Source of the DNA: Sulfidibacterium sp036244975
Lineage (GTDB): Bacteria; Bacteroidota; Bacteroidia; Bacteroidales; F082
Direction: 5' to 3'
DNA: 10,320 bases
Assembly (NCBI GenBank): GCA_036244975.1
Contig: BTTE01000077.1
Span: forward strand, 1 to 10,320
Part shown: positions 8,501 to 10,320 of the stretch, piece by piece
How positions within the stretch are numbered: position 1 is the first letter of the stretch
How the letters are laid out: every line of letters starts with the position of its first letter
The notes under the pieces: generated by a model
The model's database searches: none
What the model was told of the DNA's origin: nothing
Seen by the model: the letters and a program-made list of their open reading frames with translations, nothing else
Translations under genes and position numbers: made by a program

Positions 8501-8633
8501 TGAAACTATAAAAGAAAGAAAAAGGCTGGAACATGAGAGAAAAAGAAAACGTCAGGAACTGAAAGAAAAAAGAGAAAGGGAGAAAAGATTAAAAGAAAAT
8601 GATAATGACAATCAAATGGAGTTTCCTTTTTGA
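5565..8633 (+). CDS. RelE/ParE-like domain fused to UvrD-like SF1 helicase with ankyrin repeat
   Basis: Multidomain cytoplasmic protein of 1022 aa. Residues about 1-85 resemble the RelE/ParE toxin fold: LKNTGYYRAKLDYENRLLF at 38-56 and LLEVIKNHNYDKSRF at 69-83. Residues about 115-560 hold all main superfamily 1 helicase motifs: Walker A GSAGSGKT (148-155), IIDEVQD (321-327), GDANQ (350-354), LRTNYRNS (383-390), FSIHEAKGLEYENI (475-488) and LYVGITRA (541-548). Next comes a segment with DEWEQEVRKLEMQGKTEQA (585-603). One ankyrin repeat plus a partial second covers about 709-760 (NLTPLLAASVNGSLAIIEML). Residues about 820-882 look like a winged helix (SYISACLSKNE, then RTERGFYLLNP). The end (about 955-1012) is a Lys/Glu/Arg coiled coil. 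ATP-driven unwinding of DNA or RNA is expected. The toxin-fold part may bind or cut RNA or only bind a partner. No antitoxin gene is adjacent. A role in defence is inference. Confidence 0.85.
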   Translation: MDVLVYKDLSYSGLTKQYKKTVAFLKNGDFISADIKKLKNTGYYRAKLDYENRLLFKFGYNNGKYCILLLEVIKNHNYDKSRFLQGVKVDEDKLVPLKTEEEIPKENAVDLTYINPHSNKFHLLDKYISFDKIQEGIFSVQPPVVIVGSAGSGKTVLTLEKIKSLKGNILYVTLSSYLAENSAKLYYSNNYLNEKQEIDFLSYKEFLETLRIIPHRELDYKSFERWLHPRKQALGIKTPYKLFEEFRGVLSGMDITKEYLSRDDYLGLGVKQSIYLSGERNKVYDAFLKYLEFIEDNKFYDINIISFKWLNFCKPKYDFIIIDEVQDFTNIQLYIILKSLKVSESFILCGDANQIVHPNFFSWTHVKTMFYQHDISANEIKILRTNYRNSVQITELSNRLLKIKNARFGSIDKESTYLIKPVAENKGEVSFFRDTPKNRVLINNKTSRSARFAVLVMNSEDKADVKKTFKTPLVFSIHEAKGLEYENIIIINFISSNSSEFSEISKGITTEHLQDENFVFSRGKDKRDKSLDAYKFYINSLYVGITRAVKNLYFFEKSEKHDILRLLNLTKVNPVEIKQSVSSTDEWEQEVRKLEMQGKTEQAEEIRKTILNIQKPDWEPITSGNIGQLKKDALNPDIYNKKAKDKLFAYSILYDDTETLHKLAELKYRKAGFYDKDRNSVFRKYYAAYQADNTKVIEQNIKKYGVDYRDQFNLTPLLAASVNGSLAIIEMLIKYNANPGLTDNFGKNPLQIALLHAYTGKNFSLKLGQIYHGIVTEYVKIQVNGKMIKINNKKIEYLLLNFFVALQEIIISKKNADRAFTGITAPDIVRVFATWPENILPEYRKKRSYISACLSKNEMDSNNPWGKKIFARTERGFYLLNPDMELYVNEKWANVYEIMRVERIKILSGEERDKIKIKNLFENLFQQYKNSPYSLLQIKISNPDFYETMCKVIPEKMDKLKEEVEKLYIQEEQERKEMNETIKERKRLEHERKRKRQELKEKREREKRLKENDNDNQMEFPF

Positions 8634-8692
8634 TGTTATCTGTGAAGTCTCATGGAAATCTCCCGATAGCATTTCATTCGTCTGGATAATTC

Positions 8693-8733
8693 AACCAGGC
8701 TTTTCGCAAGTTTGCGAAGCGAAAAGCTTGGTT
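8693..8733. repeat. Strong palindrome downstream of the helicase gene
   Basis: The arm 8693-8707 (AACCAGGCTTTTCGC) pairs with 8719-8733 over 15 positions with a single G-U wobble. Nested in it, TTCGCAA at 8703-8709 and TTGCGAA at 8712-8718 form a competing 7-bp hairpin with a 2-base loop, so two exclusive folds exist. No T-run follows on either strand, so it is more likely an extragenic palindrome or RNA-stabilising structure than a standard terminator. Confidence 0.5.
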
Positions 8734-8774
8734 CATCGAACTTGTTGTAATGGAATTCGGTCTTAAAGTGATGT

Positions 8775-8851
8775 CCAACATTATAGGATTTAAGGCTCAG
8801 TTGAGCCCAAAAAAAAACAGGCCGAAGATTAAGAACAATTCTCTGCCTGTT
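8775..8851. repeat. 77-bp repeat, copy 1
   Basis: The stretch from CCAACATTATAGG to CTCTGCCTGTT recurs at 10245-10320 in the same orientation. The copies differ by one C/T substitution and by one A in the A-run (nine against eight). The repeat has an inner GGCTC/GAGCC hairpin, an A-run and an AACAGGC/GCCTGTT stem. The true length may be greater because copy 2 reaches the window edge. Confidence 0.85.
8809..8851 (-). terminator. Possible minus-strand terminator inside repeat copy 1
   Basis: On the minus strand AACAGGC (8845-8851) pairs with GCCTGTT (8816-8822) across a 22-base partly paired loop, followed directly by a run of T from the A-run at 8809-8817. This would end leftward transcription, such as from the recombinase remnant. 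The loop is long for a Rho-independent terminator. Confidence 0.35.
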
Positions 8852-8902
8852 ACTTTACCTGAAACTTCTGCAAAACAACCGCTCAATTGAGTTTTAAATC
8901 AT

Positions 8903-8966
8903 GCCTGCCCGACGTATACCGGGGCTTTGGGAGCAGGCGGGTTGGGATAGACCTCTGATACCCAAC
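8903..8966. repeat. Two consecutive GC-rich hairpins
   Basis: GCCTGC (8903-8908) pairs with GCAGGC (8933-8938), extendable by CC/GG across one bulged A. GTTGGG (8941-8946) pairs with CCCAAC (8961-8966), which runs into AACGTT. The block is clearly GC-richer than its surroundings, suggesting a structured end or recombination site of a mobile unit rather than a coding region. Function unknown. Confidence 0.35.
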
Positions 8967-9003
8967 GTTACTGTGTATGGGGATTGAATGATTTCTGCCT
9001 GTC

Positions 9004-9215
9004 TCAAAAAGGTATTTTTTCTGTTCTTTTTTTGACAAACGCAATTAAGAGCATGCTCTGAAAATATGTCCGGAGTTCTTCAGTAGCTGTGTTCTCCGGG
9101 TCTTTTCCACAAAAATTCCGGTAGTCGTTGATGTGCCACCAATAGCTCTCCTGTGTGCGTTGACTTAAATTACGCAGAATGGTTTCCTGCTCAAATTTTT
9201 TTTAAAATTTGTCAT
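9004..9215 (-). pseudogene. Truncated, frameshifted tyrosine recombinase N-terminus
   Basis: The minus strand encodes ETILRNLSQRTQESYWWHIN followed by DYRNFCGKDPENTATEELRTYF, the pattern of the core-binding (SAM-like) N-terminal domain of phage-integrase/XerD-type recombinases (a helix, then S.RT..SY, then a residue-rich loop and LR.YF). Homology stops after about residue 55; the frame then runs into KKRTEKIPF and a stop at 9004-9006, and the catalytic domain with its Arg-His-Arg-Tyr set is absent. An ATG at the complement of 9213-9215 is out of frame; adding one base to the run of eight A in the coding strand would join it as MTNFKKKFEQETILRN. A perfect 12-bp palindrome (AGAGCATGCTCT, 9048-9059) sits where the homology ends. 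Likely a decayed integrase or companion recombinase of an IS91-type element. Confidence 0.6.
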
Positions 9216-9267
9216 AATTATAATTGTTTAATGATTAATTCTGTAAAGGTGCAACTTCTCTGCAAGC

Positions 9268-9288
9268 CGGTGGTCACATGTTCCACCG
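9268..9288. repeat. CGGTGG/CCACCG hairpin upstream of the recombinase remnant
   Basis: CGGTGG (9268-9273) and CCACCG (9283-9288) form a 6-bp GC stem over a 9-base loop in otherwise AT-rich DNA, about 55 bases upstream of the remnant's ATG. It could be a leftover binding or end sequence of the same element. Confidence 0.3.
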
Positions 9289-9428
9289 ACCGCAGGGAGG
9301 TTTAGTTCAACAATGCATATAAAAAAATAGGCAGTAGCGTAGTAAAATCAAAATCAGTAGTCTTTAATAAGTTCATTCTAAAATAAAAACTGACTACTTT
9401 AAAACCACCTACTTTTCATATGCTTAAC

Positions 9429-9438
9429 GTTGGCAGTA
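9429..9438 (+). repeat. Left 10-bp inverted repeat framing the HEPN-MNT unit
   Basis: GTTGGCAGTA here is the exact reverse complement of TACTGCCAAC at 10240-10249. The two arms enclose the whole HEPN-MNT pair with its promoter. The left arm is preceded by AACGTT-type sequence, also seen at 8965-8970. Confidence 0.4.
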
Positions 9439-9505
9439 ATTTAAATAATCCACACAAAGTTGTTGAAATCAAACAAATGAAGTTTACTTTGTTATCGTAA
9501 AATGA

Positions 9506-9538
9506 ATTGTATAATTGATTGAAAACTTTGTATATTTG
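9506..9538 (+). promoter_or_regulatory. Promoter of the HEPN-MNT pair
   Basis: ATTG at 9506-9509 is followed after 21 bases by TATATTTG at 9531-9538, an exact TAnnTTTG. Transcription would start near 9545, about ten bases before the HEPN ATG, so the leader is very short. Confidence 0.5.
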
Positions 9539-9554
9539 TTGAAAATAAAGACAG

Positions 9555-9935
9555 ATGACAGATGTGCAAAAACAAATAGCTTATTGGATTAATGGAGCCA
9601 TAGACGACTTGGAATCTGCTGAGATTTTAATAGAGCGTAAACGAATGTTGCATGGATTATTTTTTTGTCATCTGGTAATTGAGAAAATGCTAAAAGCTCA
9701 TGTGGTAAAGATTTCTAAAGAGATTGCACCCAGAACACACAACTTGATATATTTGTTAGATAAAGCACACTTGGAATTGTCAGAAAGCGAAGAGATTTTT
9801 TTAGGTATTCTTATGAAATATCAGTTGCAGGGTCGATACCCTGATTATAATCCGATAATTCCAGATAAATTAATTGTACAAAATTATCTTAAACAAACAG
9901 AAAACCTATTACAATGGCTAAAGAAGAAATTATAG
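9555..9935 (+). CDS. HEPN domain protein (putative toxin or RNA-binding half of an HEPN-MNT pair)
   Basis: A 126-aa all-helical protein matching the HEPN domain family. Visible features: WINGAIDDLESAEILIE (residues 11-27), FFCHLVIEKMLKAH (36-49), APRTHNLIYLLDKA (58-71) and GRYPDYNP (93-100), the order typical of this family (cysteine or histidine with EK.LKA, then tHnL..L, then RYPD). Many HEPN toxins are RNases with an R-x4-6-H motif late in the protein. Here I see no such motif at the usual place; R28 and H33 have the spacing but lie in the first helical region. It may therefore be catalytically inactive or use other residues. It overlaps the downstream nucleotidyltransferase gene by 22 bases, implying coupled translation. 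In studied pairs the nucleotidyltransferase neutralises the HEPN partner, and the same is inferred here. Confidence 0.85.
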   Translation: MTDVQKQIAYWINGAIDDLESAEILIERKRMLHGLFFCHLVIEKMLKAHVVKISKEIAPRTHNLIYLLDKAHLELSESEEIFLGILMKYQLQGRYPDYNPIIPDKLIVQNYLKQTENLLQWLKKKL

Positions 9936-10231
9936 CATTAATAAAAAAATATGTAGACCTTCTAAATACGGAAGGATTATCTGTTAGAAAAACATTTTTG
10001 TTTGGTAGTTATTCTACAGGAACTGCAACAAGTATGAGTGATATTGACGTAATGATTGTGTCTGATAAATTTGATGAGACAGACGATATTGCTGTTGGTA
10101 AGATGTGGCGTTTAACAAGAAAAATTAATACTAAAATTGAACCTTTTTTGATTGGGATGAAAAAATTTAAAGAGGATAAAACTTCACCATTATTAAGCAC
10201 GATAAAATTGAATGGCTTAGAGATTGAGTAA
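9914..10231 (+). CDS. Minimal nucleotidyltransferase (MNT-type), partner of the HEPN protein
   Basis: A 105-aa DNA polymerase beta-like minimal nucleotidyltransferase. The signature FGSYSTGTATSMSDIDVMIV is at residues 30-49, with GS at 31-32 and the two metal-binding Asp at 43 and 45; the third acidic residue is probably E76 in TKIEPFLIG. All three are present, so it is likely active. In characterised pairs this enzyme transfers AMP groups to the HEPN toxin and so acts as antitoxin; that function is inferred for this pair. The ATG at 9914 lies inside the end of the HEPN gene in another frame. Length is normal for the family. It ends just before an inverted-repeat arm and the second copy of the 77-bp repeat. 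Confidence 0.88.
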   Translation: MAKEEIIALIKKYVDLLNTEGLSVRKTFLFGSYSTGTATSMSDIDVMIVSDKFDETDDIAVGKMWRLTRKINTKIEPFLIGMKKFKEDKTSPLLSTIKLNGLEIE

Positions 10232-10239
10232 GGAAAAAC

Positions 10240-10249
10240 TACTGCCAAC
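10240..10249 (-). repeat. Right 10-bp inverted repeat framing the HEPN-MNT unit
   Basis: TACTGCCAAC, the exact reverse complement of 9429-9438. It begins 9 bases after the MNT stop codon, and its last five bases are the first five of repeat copy 2. Confidence 0.4.
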
Positions 10250-10320
10250 ATTATAGGATTTAAGGCTCAGTTGAGCCCAAAAAAAACAGGCTGAAGATTA
10301 AGAACAATTCTCTGCCTGTT
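10245..10320. repeat. 77-bp repeat, copy 2 (runs to window edge)
   Basis: Same orientation and nearly the same sequence as 8775-8851, with one substitution and one A fewer. Together the copies bracket the recombinase remnant and the HEPN-MNT pair. How far copy 2 continues cannot be seen. Confidence 0.85.
10279..10320 (-). terminator. Possible minus-strand terminator inside repeat copy 2
   Basis: The same AACAGGC/GCCTGTT stem (10285-10291 with 10314-10320) and T-run (from the A-run at 10279-10286) as in copy 1. It would stop transcription entering from the right towards the convergent MNT gene. Confidence 0.3.

Larger units (their letters stand above)
8634..9554. other. Gene-free region with mobile-element debris
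   Basis: This 921-base stretch has no intact gene. It contains a strong palindrome (8693-8733), the first copy of a 77-bp repeat (8775-8851), two adjacent GC-rich hairpins (8903-8966), a broken tyrosine-recombinase N-terminus on the minus strand (9004-9215), a further hairpin (9268-9288) and, from 9429, the left flank and promoter of the HEPN-MNT pair. Stretches between 9300 and 9420 are AT-rich and show only short repeated CAGTAG/GACTAC motifs. Confidence 0.7.

Noticed and set aside
9231..9305. 24-codon plus-strand frame starting at ATG 9231
   Set aside because: It overlaps a GC hairpin, has no start signals, and reads like a chance translation of element-end sequence.
8775..10320. CRISPR array
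   Set aside because: Only two repeat copies, 1.4 kb apart, with genes between them; no regular spacers.

Overview
The window looks like a chromosomal segment of a low-GC member of the Bacteroidota (Bacteroidales-like). Three things point there: a secreted protein ending in a type IX secretion (T9SS) type A sorting domain, several TAnnTTTG-type promoter boxes, and a fused alpha/beta E1 2-oxoacid dehydrogenase of the kind common in this phylum. No rRNA, tRNA or CRISPR array was seen.

Layout. (1) 1-1830: a promoter and a secreted T9SS cargo protein with Ig-like and lamin-tail domains, ending at a probably bidirectional terminator. (2) 1855-5003, minus strand: a conserved hypothetical protein of 188 aa, a possible tiny membrane peptide in its leader, and an 803-aa fused E1 dehydrogenase. 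(3) 5004-5564: a gene-free divergent region holding a 135-bp element bounded by 20-bp inverted repeats and, nearer the next gene, a perfect 20-bp inverted repeat. (4) 5565-8633: a 1022-aa multidomain protein with an N-terminal RelE/ParE-like toxin-fold domain, a complete-looking superfamily 1 (UvrD-like) helicase core, ankyrin repeat, a possible winged helix and a charged coiled-coil tail. (5) 8634-9554: gene-free and mobile-element-like, with a palindrome, a 77-bp repeat, GC-rich hairpins and a broken tyrosine-recombinase N-terminus. (6) 9555-10231: an overlapping HEPN / minimal nucleotidyltransferase (MNT) pair of toxin-antitoxin type, followed by a second copy of the 77-bp repeat that runs to the window edge.

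The left half (to about 5.0 kb) reads as ordinary core or secreted-protein genome. The right half (about 5.1 kb onward) reads as an accessory island, AT-richer by eye, combining a toxin-fold/helicase/ankyrin protein, a HEPN-MNT module, repeats and recombinase debris. The most interesting candidates are the RelE-like/helicase/ankyrin protein with its upstream 20-bp inverted repeat, and the HEPN-MNT unit framed by short inverted repeats and a long direct repeat. A defence or stress role for either is inference from architecture and neighbourhood, not something the sequence proves.
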